This document shows positions 28,001-41,394 of a DNA stretch of 64,000 nucleotides, in pieces. A model generated the notes under the pieces. It did not search any database. It was not told the origin of the DNA and saw only the letters and a program-made list of their open reading frames with translations. The stretch lies in the NCBI GenBank assembly GCA_031772625.1, contig CM062816.1:833566071-833630070 (forward strand), given 5' to 3'. Each line of letters begins with the position of its first letter. Within the stretch, counting starts at the first letter, position 1. This stretch comes from Pinus tabuliformis. Lineage: Eukaryota; Streptophyta; Pinopsida; Pinales; Pinaceae. The position numbers and the translations under genes were made by a program.

Positions 28001-30014
28001 TTCAAGGGGATTTGAATGGGGAACATGATGTGTCACATACCTCCTTGACCCAATGTTAATAACCACCTACTATGCTCCCATCTCTATTATTTAACTTTGA
28101 TTAAATTTATATTCAATAGTTGTCACATGCATCAGTATCCAATCATCTCATAAATAAAGATAACACATGAAATTATATTCATATGCTTAGAGATTCGACA
28201 ACATAAAGAGTAAGGAGCCAACATACATAACATCCCATGCAATTGAATCAAACTGGAGTAGCTGAAAGAATGTCACTTGGAAAATCAAGCACCGCAACCC
28301 AACCTAGAACCGACTTCCTCTAGTTCACCGATGAGCCGAGAGTTCTTGCCATGGATAAATTGCCTCTTGTTGATCTCTTCAATGGGTATTTAGTACCCTC
28401 TTTCACGATATGGTTTCCTTTAGCGGCGTCCCGCTTTTATGGATCTTGTTATCCATTCACCCAGGCTTTTCCCATAAATTCTCGCCTTTCTCTCCCGCGA
28501 GGCTTTTCCTCATAAAAGCCTTCCTTTCTCTTCTGCAAGGCTTTTATGTTTTTCTTAAACTTAACATCTTTCTCCAGCTAAGTAACTTAATGGATCTTTA
28601 TCTCCCAATCCATTAAGCTTATCTAGAATTGGATCTAGAAGTCTTATCATGAAAGGAATATCCATTCCCATTCACCAATGGGATTTCATTTGGCAAGGAT
28701 CTCATCTCTTGGTGTCTTGTTTTCCAAGTGGTTAAATTATCTTTATTTATTTAATAAAAAAGTATTTATTTTCATTGTTACACCTCAGACCTAGCTTTTT
28801 TGTTACAACTCAGTCTTAGCTTAGGTCCGGCATGATAGCAACAGAGTGTTACATACAACGGAGGGGTGTTACATGATGGCACAAAGCTTGCCAATTTCCT
28901 GATGACATTGATAATAACTTGATGAGATTAATTGTTTGGATGTATGTATTTTCATGAATATGTTAAATTTGTTTTAGGATCCACGCACACATAAATGTAT
29001 CAAGCCATACCCCATTTGTTCTTGCTTATAATGAGTAAGATGACTAAGGAGTGGGATTTCTCTCTCCAATACCTATTTGATTCTTTTTATGGAAATATAA
29101 GGGAATTTACATTTCCTTATAAAAATTAGGGAGAAAGATGTTGGTGCTGGTTACAGGTATGGAAAATAGATTCCCCTTTATAAAACTACATGTATTGTGG
29201 TTATTTCCAATAAATAAGTTCTAGACCCAGTATAATTTTCAGAGGCAATCTTTCTATGGACCTAGAATGTATATCTTATGTAATGATTGCTATTATTAAA
29301 TTAAAAAAAAAATGTAGGTTTAATGATTATGTCTTCCTCTCCCTCCTCAATCTCTGTCTATCTCCTTCTTCTTCTTCCCCTATTCCCCTCTTTCTATTTC
29401 ACCGTCCTCCTACAAGTTTTAAAATTTCCAAAGTTATGTAATGCATATAGATTCTTAGGAAAATAGAAATTAAATAATAGTGCACACACTCTAAGCACAC
29501 TAAGAATCACTGTGGAAACCCTTTGCCGAGAATGCCAACAAAACATAAGGCCACACCTCTCTATTTTTCAATGTAGTAAATTCACCATTTTATTTGCAAA
29601 AGATCCATAAAAGGAGGATGAAACTAATTATATCATAGTGTCCCAAATCCCCATGAGGAAAAACTCAAAAAATAAAAAGAATTTAAGTATAAGAGCTAAG
29701 TTGGTGATGATATAATGGGCCACAGGGAGTGTAGTTGCCACATCAACTATCCAAGACCATAACTTTATCATGTGAAGTTTGTTTTTGGGTTCTATTTATC
29801 TTCACGGAGACATATTAATAATATCTATAGCAAGGGAGAACACAGACTAGACGATTCCTTCAAATTCTACCCCGATTGCAATGAAAATATTAGAATTGTT
29901 GTTTATGACTTGAAAGATGTGCCAAAAGTTCAAGGATGAAATTTATTTGTAAATATGGATATAAGGTAAAATATGATTTTGAGATGGTGGAAATATCAAA
30001 TGATTATTCCTTAA

Positions 30015-31130
30015 ACTCCTCTTGATTTTTTACTATTCCTCCTTCATATTATTTTCTTTCTACGCATCCTTCCTTCTCCTCTTCTATCTCTTGCTTTTCT
30101 ACTCATCCTTTCTTGCCCTGTTCTTTTATTATCCCCCTCTTACTATTGGTTGTCCCCTCTTTCCTACTCCCTGCCATCATCTTTTTCTCTCCCCCCTCTT
30201 CCACTTCGTCACTTCTTCCTCTTCCTATTTTCCCCAAATTATCCTTCACTTTTTCTCGATTTCTCCTTACGCTTCATCTCCTTCTAATCCCTCCATTCCC
30301 TTTCTACTCATCTTCTTTTTTCTACTCCCATTTTGAGATTCCTCCTTGCTTCACTTATTTTTTGATATCCCGTTCTTCCTCTTCCTCTTCCCTCCTTTAC
30401 CTTTCTTCCTCGTGTTCTTCCCCACCTTCTTCCCCCTTCTTCCTTCCTTTGATTTTGTCTTCCTCTTTCTCCTTCACTTCTACATTCTGTTCCCTCACTT
30501 TCCTCTTGTCTTGACCCCTCTACTATTTTTTCCCTCTTTCCTCCTTTCTCCGCGTCCTTGAGAATTGAATAAATCGCAAGGTTATGTTTTTCCACGTCAT
30601 CCTATTTTCCCTTCTCTTCCTCTTCTCTTCCTCCTCAATTTATACTCAACCTATTTCGAGAGTCCTCTTTCCTCCTATTTTTCTTTGATCTCCACTCCTT
30701 TCTCCTCCTCTCCCCCTTCACCATCTTCTCATCCGTCCTTCCTTCTTTCTATGTTTCATATTCTTCTTTCTCCTTATGTTCCATATTACCTTCGTCACTT
30801 CCCTCTTGTATTCTCTTCTCCCCCCTCCATTTCATCTCCTCCCTCCTTTCCCAATTTCCTTGAGAATGGAATATTACCCAAGGCTATATCTCCTCCTACT
30901 CCTACCTTTCCATCTTACTTCCCCTTCGTTTACTCCTCCTTTTCTACCTCTCCTGTTTTTAGATTCCTCCTTCCTCCTCCTCTTCTACTTCTTATTCTCT
31001 TCTTTCTCCTTCTCCTCCCCTTCTCCCACCTCCTTCTCACTTCTTTAGGTTTTTCTTCCCCTTTCTCCTTCTCTTCCATATTCCATTCCCTCACTTCCCT
31101 CTTCTCTTCCATTCTTTCCTCACTTCCTTT
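30015..31130. repeat. 1.1-kb polypyrimidine tract, copy 2
   Basis: Counterpart of 10595-11700 with the same internal landmarks ('tccttgagaat' at 30555 and 30857) and small indels. Open frames within it are compositional. Confidence 0.9.
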
Positions 31131-31815
31131 AGAATTGCAGAACATCCAACGCTATGCCTTTTCATAAGGCTGAGTTATATTTTGAAGGTAATAATGTTGG
31201 AACAAAGATCTATCTTGAATATATTTGTGTATTGTGGATTGTGTTACTTGTTGTAGTTTATTTTGAATATTTCATTCCCAAGTCCCTAATTATGTACTTC
31301 ATTCTTTGCCAAGTCCCTAATTATTTACTTCCATGGTTATAGATATGAATTCAAGTGGATTTGAATCTAGAGGTCGTGATAATGAAAACAAGAGAAAGGG
31401 TAGGGAAATATAATAAGGGAAAAGAATTTGTTGTAGACACCAAGGTAGGAAAAAAAAAAGGTGAATAATGATCACCTATGAGATATATTTTTTTATTCAC
31501 AAGTGTGGAATCACTATAAATGAAAATCCTTCGAATTTACAATGAAGAATTAAAATATGCCTCCAAGAATGTTTATAAAACAATTATGGAATATTACAAC
31601 CCTTGTATGAGGTGATCAAGTGTTTTCTAAAACTTGTATATACTTAGACTTAATCATATATTGATTGTGATATGAGTGAGAACGAGGGTTTATAAGGTGA
31701 GGAGGGAATTGGCACCAGTTCAACCAAGTTATGATGTTAGATTCATTTCTTTACTTTAAGTGTGTGTATATATATTTTTATTCAATGTTGTAGACGAAGT
31801 CAAAATTTCCCCTGT

Positions 31816-32081
31816 GGTGGTGGCTTACTAGTGGTAGGGTATTAGTTATTTACAAGTGTTAGATGGTTATTTTATTATTTGATAAAATATGTCTTCATTT
31901 TCAGTATGTATGTTTGGTTTTTTTTGGCTCACATCGTGTGAAATTGACGGTGGTGGCTTACTAGTGGTAGGGTTTTAGTTATTTACAAGTGTTACATGGT
32001 TATTTTATTATTTGATAAAATATGTCTTCATTTTCAGCATCTATGTTTGGTTTTTTTTGGTTCACATGGTGTGAAATTGAT
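31816..32081. repeat. 133-bp direct tandem duplication, copy 2
   Basis: Two 133-bp units beginning at 31816 and 31949, the counterparts of 12386-12651. Confidence 0.9.
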
Positions 32082-32857
32082 TGACTGTTAGTGTGTTCAA
32101 ATTTCAAAATTGCATTTACGAATACATATTTTTTTTCTCTCATGGTAACGTGAGAAATCACTTACCAACTAGTCATATAATTGTGTGGGTATGCTAATTC
32201 ATATATGAACCTTTAAAAGTAAATAACTAAGTTAGCATCAACAAAGTTAGATCCTTTATAAAATTTTACAATTTTGAATTAAAAAACTTTAGAAAGATCA
32301 AAGTTTGATGTCATATATTTTATATATATGATAAGGCCTCTATTTGCATAATATGAATATCATAACATAAATTTGGATCCTAAACCTATCTATTTGTTAA
32401 ATATTAAGCGTTTTCCCGCAAATATCTCAAAGTTGGTCATTTTTGACATTTTACCACACACCATTTTGATTATTATAACAAATATCTATCTTTAATTTGT
32501 TACCCTTGAAAATTTTGAAATTTTCACTGAGATTTTACGATATTATTGTTCCCAAAGACACCTTTTACAATCAGTGGAGATGTGTAGTTCTTTCCATTCT
32601 CAACATTGAGTGGACAATTGGCTCTACAACTAGCATGGGGTAAACATGTTTACATGTCTGCTTAGTATGTTGAATTTATATTAATATATCCAATTAAATT
32701 GATAAACATTTACATCTGTTTAAATTAATATAAAGCCCAAGGGAGATGTTGTAGTATCCTTAAAAAGTTAAAAGTAATAAAAATAATAAAATTCAAATTT
32801 GTTACATTGTGATTTTGTTTTTATTAATAAAATTACTAATAACATTTTATATAAAAA

Positions 32858-33650
32858 ATGGAAGAGGGTAGATGGCCTAAAGTTGTCTTTAATGACAGAT
32901 TGTGCAACAGAAAAAAAATACTTATGCACCATAATAACAAATGGTTTAGTAAATGGGGTTGCTTGAGGCGTGTCCCATAAACACCAAAGAGATAAAACCT
33001 TTTGTTATGCAAAAGTTCCACAAGCTTACTTTGGATAAGGAGCTAGGAAGAAAGAAAAAGTACTATATTGAAGTGTTTAATCCCACTCATAGTAATCAAC
33101 CAAAAGCATACATAGAGGCCAATATCTCTTGGAAAACCAAAATTCTTATTGCTAAGCTAAGGACTAATTCTCATCAACTCCGTTGTGAAAAAGTTCCACA
33201 AGCGTACTTTGGATAAGGAGCTAGGAAGAAAGAAAAAGTACGATATTGAAGTGTTTAATCCCACTCATAGTCATCAACCAAAAGCATACATAGAGGTCAA
33301 TATCTCTTGGAGACCCAAAATTCTTATTGCTAAGTTAAGGACTAATTCTCATCAACTCCGTTGTGAAAAAGGGCGCTGGAAAAGGCTAAAATAAGTGTCG
33401 GAGGAAAGAGTATGCATTTTTTATTCTTTTGTAAAAGTGGAAACAGAGAAGCGTTTCATTTTAGAATTTGAGGCCTTCAAAGACAACCAGGAAAATTATG
33501 CAGATATGCTGACAGCTAGCTCTTGGGATAATCTATTTAGTGAGGGGTTTGTCGAGAAGTTGGGAGCATTTATTTTGAAGCTTTCACAGAAAAAGGGTGG
33601 AATACATCAAGCAGATGATGAAGAATTATGTCCCATAGGCTATCTTTAGC
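32858..33650 (+). pseudogene. Decayed LINE C-terminal region, copy 2
   Basis: Counterpart of 13424-14216 with the same 178-bp tandem duplication (33011-33188, 33189-33366), the same stop pattern and the same missing His/Cys ligands. It was inherited through the segmental duplication and is not a second insertion. Confidence 0.55.
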
Positions 33651-36242
33651 CTCCTTTCTTCTTTCTATCTATACATATTACATTAAAAGTAGAAGTAAAA
33701 ACAATAAGTTAACATCTATTTTACCTTATAAAATATAATATTGATTATGTAACCATATTTAAAATTACACATAAACTTACAATATAACAGTATCTTTAAC
33801 CATGGATATTCATGTCCACTTTGCCATAGATGTTATTAACTTTTAAATAGGCTTTGTTACAATAACATGGGCCAATACCATGGCTCATCAATACAATATG
33901 CTAAAAAACCATCTCTCAGTCACACTCAAAATATTTTATAAATGTTTTATTTGAATTTAATTTTAGAATATTTTTTTATTAAATTAAAAATATATATATT
34001 ATAATTACTTTTGAGATATATCTACACCTCTATCAATGAAAATATATAAGATATAAATAGTAGCTATAAATTAAGATCTATTTCACCATATAAATTAAAA
34101 TAATAATTTTGTAACCATATTTAAGTTTCATAAACAAGCACAAAAACACTTAATACTTTCAATATAACCAGATTTTTAACCTTGGATATTTACCACCGCT
34201 TTACCGTGGATATTTTAACCATACCGTACTGTGGACCAATAGGATGGCTCGTCCATACCACATGCCAGAAACCCATCCCTCATTTCACAATCAAAATAAT
34301 ACTTACAATTAACAAGAATTTTCACCATGAATACTCACCCCACTTTACCATGGATATTATTAACCACACCATACCATGGTCCATCAATACCACATGCCCA
34401 AAATGCATCTCTCATATCACAATCAAAATATTTTATAAATGAAAAGTTCAAATTAATTTTATTACGTTTTTGGGCCAAGAGACACTCTCCATCCTAGTAT
34501 GGAAGTGTTGTTGTAATGTCCAATTATATTATGTTATGCTCGAATTAAATAACAATAAAAAACAAACTTATCAATTAAAATATTTTGACTTAGTGAAATT
34601 ATATAAAAATTAAAATTAAACTAAAAAAATAAAATTAATAATTAAAACTATCTAGATCCATCTTAACTTCGGGAGGGGTCAAATTTTTGCAGTTGCAAAC
34701 CTTTCTTCAAGTTTTGCACTGATCCCTCATCCAGATTTAAGATGGATCTAGAGTGGTACTAGATCATTGCATAATGAAGATATCATATTAATGTTTTTCA
34801 TATGCACTAGTAGGACGCTTGGGAAACTAGACTAGTCGAATTGAAAAGATGATGATTTAGTCCACTGAAAATTTCTAAGTTTAAAATAAAAACGTATAAA
34901 AGAATGTTTGCTTCATCCCCTTAAGCCTAAATTATCTACTATAGGTGAATTCTTATCTATCTAGAATTCAAAAACATGAAAATCATATCAACATATGATG
35001 AAGAAAACAACTCCTCAATAGGGGAATCCAACTAAATTGTGGGAGGTGGATTGATGTCTTCCTTAGAGTCCAAGACCTCTAAATTTGCCAATTTCTTGGA
35101 CAACTTTGTCACTTTAGTATCCGATTTCCTCTTGCTCCTCCAATATTTCCACAAGAACTTTCCCCATTATTTTCCTTAAATGGTAGTAGATGTCCATTAT
35201 TTGCATGTATTCCTTGTATCTAAAATCAAATTTCCCACCTACTCCAAAACACCTTCATTGGAGAAGAATCTAGGTTTTATTCTAGTTGCTCTCTGTACAT
35301 TTACTATCGTTTTGCATATCTGGAGCAACATTTCTATGATGGATTCTATTTGAATTCTTCGTTGCACTCTAAGCTTTGGAGCTAGAGGCTCTCAAGATGT
35401 TGTGTGTACCTCTCCTGTTTCAGAATCCTCTACCTTTTGTCATGGTGAAGGTCAAGATGAAGAGCAGCCCAAAGGATAAAACGAGTCCAACATAACGGAA
35501 GGAGGAAGAGAGAGTGGAAGGAAAACAAAGAAAGCCTTACCATGTCGAGTCTTTTGCTTCCAGAAGCAAAGTCTTGGAAAGATATGATCGATTCGAGAGG
35601 CTGAAATAAGACTTGAAAGGGAACTTGAGAGATGAAGGGGAAAAGGATACAAGAGAATGAAAAGGATCTACTTGTGTGGAACTGGGCCAACATAAGTAAC
35701 GCTTATTGGATTCAATAAACACATATGATAGACACAACAAGGATTCAAAGAACCACCTTGAAGAAGGAGAGATTTAGAGGATCCATGAACAAAAGGCTGA
35801 CACAAAACAAAACATAGCAAGGCCCAGGAAATTCCTTTGTGGTGCCATGATAGGGGCGGGGCAAGAGTGCTGAATGGAATCGATTGAAAAGGATAGCATG
35901 CGCAGATTTATAAAGACAAACTAAGTGACATGTTGAAAGGAAAGATTAAATCTAGAAGGAGAAATGAGAGAATGTAGCACAAGCATTCTTTCATAGACAC
36001 ATTGAGAAAGGGGACGACATCCTCATTATTACTGTGCGAGGTGAAGCTACAGTTCAGATCTTCTTTTTGGAGACAGATCTTATTAATGATAAGACCATAT
36101 TAAAGGTGACAAATTTCTTTTGAAGTGTAAAATGTCCTTAGGTAACATATATTTTGAAAAAAATTTAGTTAAAAAAGCTACAATATTTTTGATGGGATTG
36201 AAATATCACATGATAAAAGCTTGATAACAAAAATAATTAAAT

Positions 36243-36277
36243 ATAAACAAGATTACTGTTAGGTACAGGTTTAACAG
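36243..36277. other. Templated filler DNA at the left array junction
   Basis: Bases 36243-36272 are identical to 30 bases inside the RT-coding region (38486-38515; also 44946-44975). The next five plus the shared TTT repeat the LTR word 'tttaacagaa'. The host side overlaps by 'ataaa'. Two microhomology switches thus join copy 2 DNA to the middle of an LTR. Confidence 0.8.
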
Positions 36278-36491
36278 AACCCTTTAGGGTTTAACAGAAG
36301 CGGGAAAACCATTGACTGGGCGAACCGGTAGCAGGACCTATCAATCGGCAGATAGGTGTATTAATGAACCTCGGATTGGGGGCAGAGTGAATCTACGGAG
36401 GATTGTCCGCACGACATCACAAGTGACCGCCAAGGGCCTGAGGAGTGACCACGTGACTGAGTGTCCACGTCACCGAAGGGCTGGGCCATCA
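36278..36491 (+). repeat. Truncated 5' LTR (last 214 bp) of element 1
   Basis: Matches 42738-42951 and ends with the same CCATCA. The first ~1343 bp of the LTR, including its putative TATA box, are missing, so element 1 lacks its own promoter. Confidence 0.93.
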
Positions 36492-36495
36492 AAAG

Positions 36496-36507
36496 TGGTA
36501 TCAGAGC
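36496..36507 (+). promoter_or_regulatory. Primer binding site of element 1 (tRNA-iMet)
   Basis: TGGTATCAGAGC lies 4 bases after the LTR end. It is the standard plant primer site complementary to the 3' end of initiator tRNA-Met. Confidence 0.92.
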
Positions 36508-36526
36508 AGGTTTTGAGTAAAAGAAA

Positions 36527-39500
36527 ATGGAGGTTGGCAGAAGAGGAAGAGGAAGAGGAAGAGTCCGGAGGGTAGCAGAAGAGGGACTCCGTGAGGAGAT
36601 CCGTGTCTTGCGAGAATGATTGGAAGCAGTAGAAGCTGGGGGAAGAAGAAACCCAGCAGATGACAGTGATGAAGATGTGGCAGAACCAGAGGATGAATTG
36701 GAGGGGGTGACACCAGAATTCAGACTGTTGAAGTCGGTTTTGCTGTCAAGTCATAAACCAAAACATGAGCTGTCAACTTATGACGGAAGTCTGTCCGCAG
36801 ACGTGTTGTTGGATTGGCTAAGTGAAGTCAACAAATATTTCGAATTCGAGGAAACCAGTGAGGATAAACAGGTGAAGTTCGCCGCCACCAAGCTGAAAGG
36901 ACATGCGTCCTTGTGGTGGGACAGCATTCAGGCGGAGAGGAGGAGGCTTAACAAACAGCCTATAAAGAAATGGTCCCGAATGGAGGCCAAACTGAAGGAA
37001 AAATTCCTGCCAAAGGATTACCAGATTATGCTGTACAGGCAGGTACAGAACTTGAAACAAAGGGGAATGACTGTTAAAGAATTTACAGAGGAGTTCTATA
37101 AGTTGAATTTACGAGCAGGATATGTGGAAGACACCCCGGAGAAAACAACGAGATTTGTGAATGGCTTGAGGGGGGAAATCTTGGATGAAATTGGTATCCT
37201 TTCACCCCGGACATTGGAAGAAGCCTATCAGTTTGCGCTGAAGGCAGAAGAAAAAATTAACCGGAAGCAGAATGCCAGGAGAGGAGGTGGAACTAGCAGG
37301 GGGAAGGGTAAAGTGTTTGGAAGAGGCCGAGGTACAGGTTCAAGTGAAGAAGGCAGCAGCTCTAAGTCTGCTGGAACAGCAGAAAAGGACAATAGCACCA
37401 GAGGAGGACGACCCCCTCAGCGTGGGCGAGGGAATGGTCGGGGCAGGGGAGCTGTACAGTGCTATCGCTGCCACAAATGGGGACACAAGTCGTATGAATG
37501 TCCTGAAGGTGAACCAGCAGGCGGAAGAGGAGCTTATGTTGCTCAGCTAGAGGAGGCTGAAGCAACACCTCAGGAAGCAGAAAATGCACCAGAGACAGGT
37601 GAAGCTTTGGTGTTGAATAAAGTGCTGTTGAAACCAACAAAGGAGGTTGCAGAACCAGGTCAACGAAAAGCTTTGTTCTGCACGGTCTGCAAGTCACAGG
37701 GTAAATGATGTAAACTGATCATTGACAGTGGGAGTACCGACAATTTAGTGGCTGTGGAAATGGTAGAAAAGCTGGGATTAAAAAAATTAAAGCACCCTAC
37801 TCCTTACAAAGTGTCATGGCTGCAGAAAGGACGTCAGCTGTTAGTTGACGAACAATTTGAGGTGGAATTTCAGATTGGTAAGTACAAGGATAAGATCCTT
37901 TGTGATGTCATGCCAATGGATGTCTGTCACCTACTGTTGGGACGACCTTGGCAGTTTGATAGAAGTGCAGTTCATGACGGGAAAACGAATTGCTATAAGT
38001 TTGTTAAAGATGGGATCAAGCACACGCTTGTACCCATCAAGGAGGAAAATACAGCAGAAGCCAGTGGAGTGAAGGCATTGCTGTTGGGCGGAAAGGAGTT
38101 TGTGAAACAGATTGAGGACAGCGAAATCAATTTTGCTGTCATAAGGAGACCAAAGACAGTGGTATTACATACGCAGATATCAGATTTGCCTGAAGAAGTT
38201 CAGAAGTTGCTGCAAGAATTTGGGGACATTGTGGTGGATGACCTTCCCAATGAATTACCACCAAGGAGGGGTATTAGTCACTGTATTGACTTTATACCAG
38301 GGGCAAGCTTGCCAAATAAGGCTGCTTACCGTATGAGTCCCAAAGACCATGAGGAAATTAGGAAGCAAGTTCAGGAATTACTTGATAAAGGGTTGATTCG
38401 AGAAAGTATGAGCCCTTGTGCAGTACCGACCGTTTTGGCTCCAAAGAAGGGAGGAGAATGGCGAATGTGCACAGACTCCAGAGCCATAAACAAGATTACT
38501 GTTAGGTACAGGTTTCCCTTGCCAAGGATGGACGATATGATGGATTGTTTGAGCGGGGCAGCCTATTTCTCGAAAATTAACCTGAAGAGTGGATATCACC
38601 AGATTCGAATTCGAGAAGGTGACGAGTGGAAGACAGCTTTCAAGACAAACGAAGGCTTATATGAGTGGCTGGTGATGCCATTTGGATTGAGCAACGCTCC
38701 CAGCACATTCATGCGCTTGATGAATGAGGTATTGAAGGAATTTAATGGGAAGTTTGTGATAGTTTACCTGGACGATATTTTGATTTTTAGCAGGACTAAA
38801 GAGGAGCATTTCAGGCATTTGCAGAGTGTGTTGAGGAAGCTGCAGCAAAACAAGCTGCTGATTAATCTGAAAAAGTGTACCTTTTTTCAGCGAGAATTAG
38901 TGTATTTGGGATTTGTCATTGCAGAAAATGAATTAAAAATGGATCCGGAAAAGGTGGCAGCTATAGTTAGCTGGCCTTCTCCGAAAAGTTTATTTGAAGT
39001 CCGAAGTTTCCATGGACTAGCCAGTTTTTACAGGAAGTTTATCAGAAATTTCAGCGAGATTTGCGCACCTATGTTGGATACGATCAAGAAGGTAAATCAG
39101 CCTTTTCACTGGACTGAAGCAGCAGAAAGTAGTTTTCAAATTTTGAAAAAGAAGATTACTGAAAGACCGATATTGAGGTTGCCTGACTTCAACAAACCTT
39201 TTCAAGTTCGTTGCGATGCCAGTGGGACAGCCATTGGGGCAGTCCTTAGTCAGGAGGACAGACCGGTTGCTTTCTTCAGTGAAAAGCTAAACGAGAGTAG
39301 GCAGAAATACTCAACCTACGACAAAGAATTTTACGCAATCATACAAGCCTTGAAGCATTGGCGGCATTATTTGCTAGGAAATGAGTTTGTGTTATTTACA
39401 GATAATTCTGCGTTGCAGTACATTATGCAGCAGCATAAATTGAATCACAAACATGCAGCTTGGGTGGAGTATCTACAGAATTTTACGTTCGTACTAAAGC

Positions 39501-41134
39501 ACATTAGTGGGCAAGCGAACAAGGTGGCAGATGCGCTGAGTAGAAGAACGTTGCTTCTACAGGAAAGCACAATGCAAGTCTTGGGTTTTGAGCATTTGAA
39601 GGAGCTGTATCAGACTGATACCGAATTTAGGGAGGCATATGAAGCTTGCCAAAACCCTCTGTTAAGGAATAACAGCAAGTGGCTAGACTATAATCTACAA
39701 GAAGGGCTGTTGTTTAAAGGAGGACAGCTGTGTATACCCAACTGTTCTTTGTGGGAAAATATAATACAGGAGAAACACAGTGGAGGACTGGCTGGACACT
39801 TTGGTATCGACAAGACGATTGCTCAGGTACAACATTTCTATTTCTGACTGAAACTGCAGCGAGATGTGCAGAGGTACGTGAGTAGATGCAAAGTTTGTCA
39901 GCTAGCAAAGGGTCACAGTCAAAACACTGGTCTTTATTTGCCATTGCCGATTCCGAGTTGACCATGGGATTCAGTGAGCATGGACTTCGTTCTGGGTTTG
40001 CCGAAGACACAACGAGGCTTCGATTCAGTAATGGTTGTAGTTGACCGATTTTCCAAAATGGCACATTTTGTACCTTGCAAGAAAACTAGCGACGCTACTT
40101 ATATAGCACATCTTTTCTTTACTGAAATCGTTCGGTTGCATGGACTCCCGAAATCCATTATCTCTGACAGGGATGTAAAGTTTACTGGTCACTTTTGGAG
40201 AACTCTGTGGAAAAAGTTGAATACTCAATTGCAGTTCAGCTCCGCTTATCATCCGCAGACTGATGGTCAAACGGAGGTAGTAAACAGAAGCCTAGGGAAC
40301 TTACTTCGAAGTTTAACAGGAGAAAATTCCCGGACGTGGGACCGTGTACTTGCTCAAGCAGAGTTCGCATACAACGATTCACCTAACCGCAGCACCGGTT
40401 ACAGTCCGTTCCAGATTTTGTACGGCATGCATCCGCGAGGAGTGCATGAATTACGGGATTTGGGGAAACTCGAGAAACAGAGCGCTGATGGGGAAGAATT
40501 CGCTCAAGCGATGAGCAATTTGCACGAACAGGTCAAGCTGAAGTTGCAGGACAACAGTCAGAAGTATAAACAACGAGCTGACACAAAGCGTCGGGAAGTT
40601 CAGTTTAATGTTGGGGATGAAGTCCTTGCGTATTTACGTAAGGAGAGATTTCCGAAGCTGGAGTACAACAAATTAAAATTCAAGAAGATCAGTCCCTGCA
40701 AAATCATCCGCAAATTTTCTGCGAACGCTTATGAGATACAGTTGCCACCTGGGATTGGTATTTCTCCCATTTTTAACGTGGCAGATCTGTTTCCCTATGT
40801 CGCTGATTCAGAGAATGATGCAGCAGCAACAACGCCATGGAACACCAGCTATGGAGAAGATTCTTGGACGAGACAGTTGCCAACGGCACCACCCCTTGAG
40901 ATCGAAAGAATTCTGGATACACAGGTAGCTAGACGCACACGCAGGAAGGAGTATCTGCGGTATTTAGTCAAGTGGCAGAACCGTCCAATAGAGGACAGTT
41001 CTTGGCTCAACGCAACGCAGATAAAAAAAGCGGGCTATTCTGTTGACGACCTCATGGAACGGAGCCATGACTTTTTACCACCCCGGGAGCCTGATGCAGG
41101 AGCATCCAGCTCCGAGGAGACATATGACCGTTGA
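36527..41134 (+). pseudogene. Gag-Pol polyprotein of element 1 (four stops)
   Basis: Same 4608-bp frame as the element 2 polyprotein without indels, but with in-frame TGA at 36617-36619 (Arg31), 37706-37708 (Cys394), 39845-39847 (Trp1107) and 39959-39961 (Arg1145). Domain order: gag, zinc knuckle CYRCHKWGHKSYEC, protease DSGST, RT, RNase H, integrase, chromodomain. RT motif A reads KINLKSG at 38579 where the catalytic Asp should be, so RT would be inactive even without the stops. RNase H keeps its first Asp (RCDASG, 39215), which element 2 has lost. Stops 1 and 4 are CGA-to-TGA changes, consistent with methylated CpG decay. With no 5' LTR it is not expected to be transcribed from its own promoter. 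Confidence 0.93.
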
Positions 41135-41394
41135 CTGACTCACGGGAGAACAGAAACAAGACAAAGACTCCAGGATTGGGTGGACAGGTCACCAAGTTGG
41201 TTGTTGTCTTTCTTTAATTATTGTTTGTTTCCTTTTATTTCAGAACATTTTAAATTACAAGTTGTTTAAGCTTAGGAAAGGAAAACTGTTTAGTTAAATT
41301 TTGTTAAAAGAAACCAAATGACAGTTACAGGATTCAGGTAGAACAGTTCAATAAGCAGTTATGCTTCCATGTAATTTAAAAAGAAAAAAAAGAA
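41135..41394 (+). promoter_or_regulatory. 3' non-coding region and polypurine tract of element 1
   Basis: About 240 bases of non-coding DNA, then a 17-base purine run (41378-41394, A with two G) directly before the LTR TG. This is the expected primer for plus-strand DNA synthesis. Confidence 0.85.

Larger units (their letters stand above)
22094..36247. repeat. Tandem segmental duplication, copy 2
   Basis: Matches copy 1 from position 1 to about 16768, then stops at the retrotransposon array. Relative to copy 1 it lacks about 960-1127 (junction near 23013), about 3251-3450 (junction near 25093, with a short GTGAA shared by both edges) and about 4686-6940 (junction near 26334). It therefore has no foldback element and only truncated relics. 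It keeps the polypyrimidine tract (30015-31130), the 133-bp tandem repeat (31816-32081), the LINE relic (32858-33650) and one extra unit of the 'accatggatatt' repeat (34324-34385) that copy 1 has lost. It shares point variants with copy 4 rather than copy 1, for example at 26847 and 60737. Confidence 0.92.

Noticed and set aside
36818-37697. Minus-strand and shifted frames within the gag-pol regions
   Set aside because: They are shadows of the polyprotein frame, with no independent motif.
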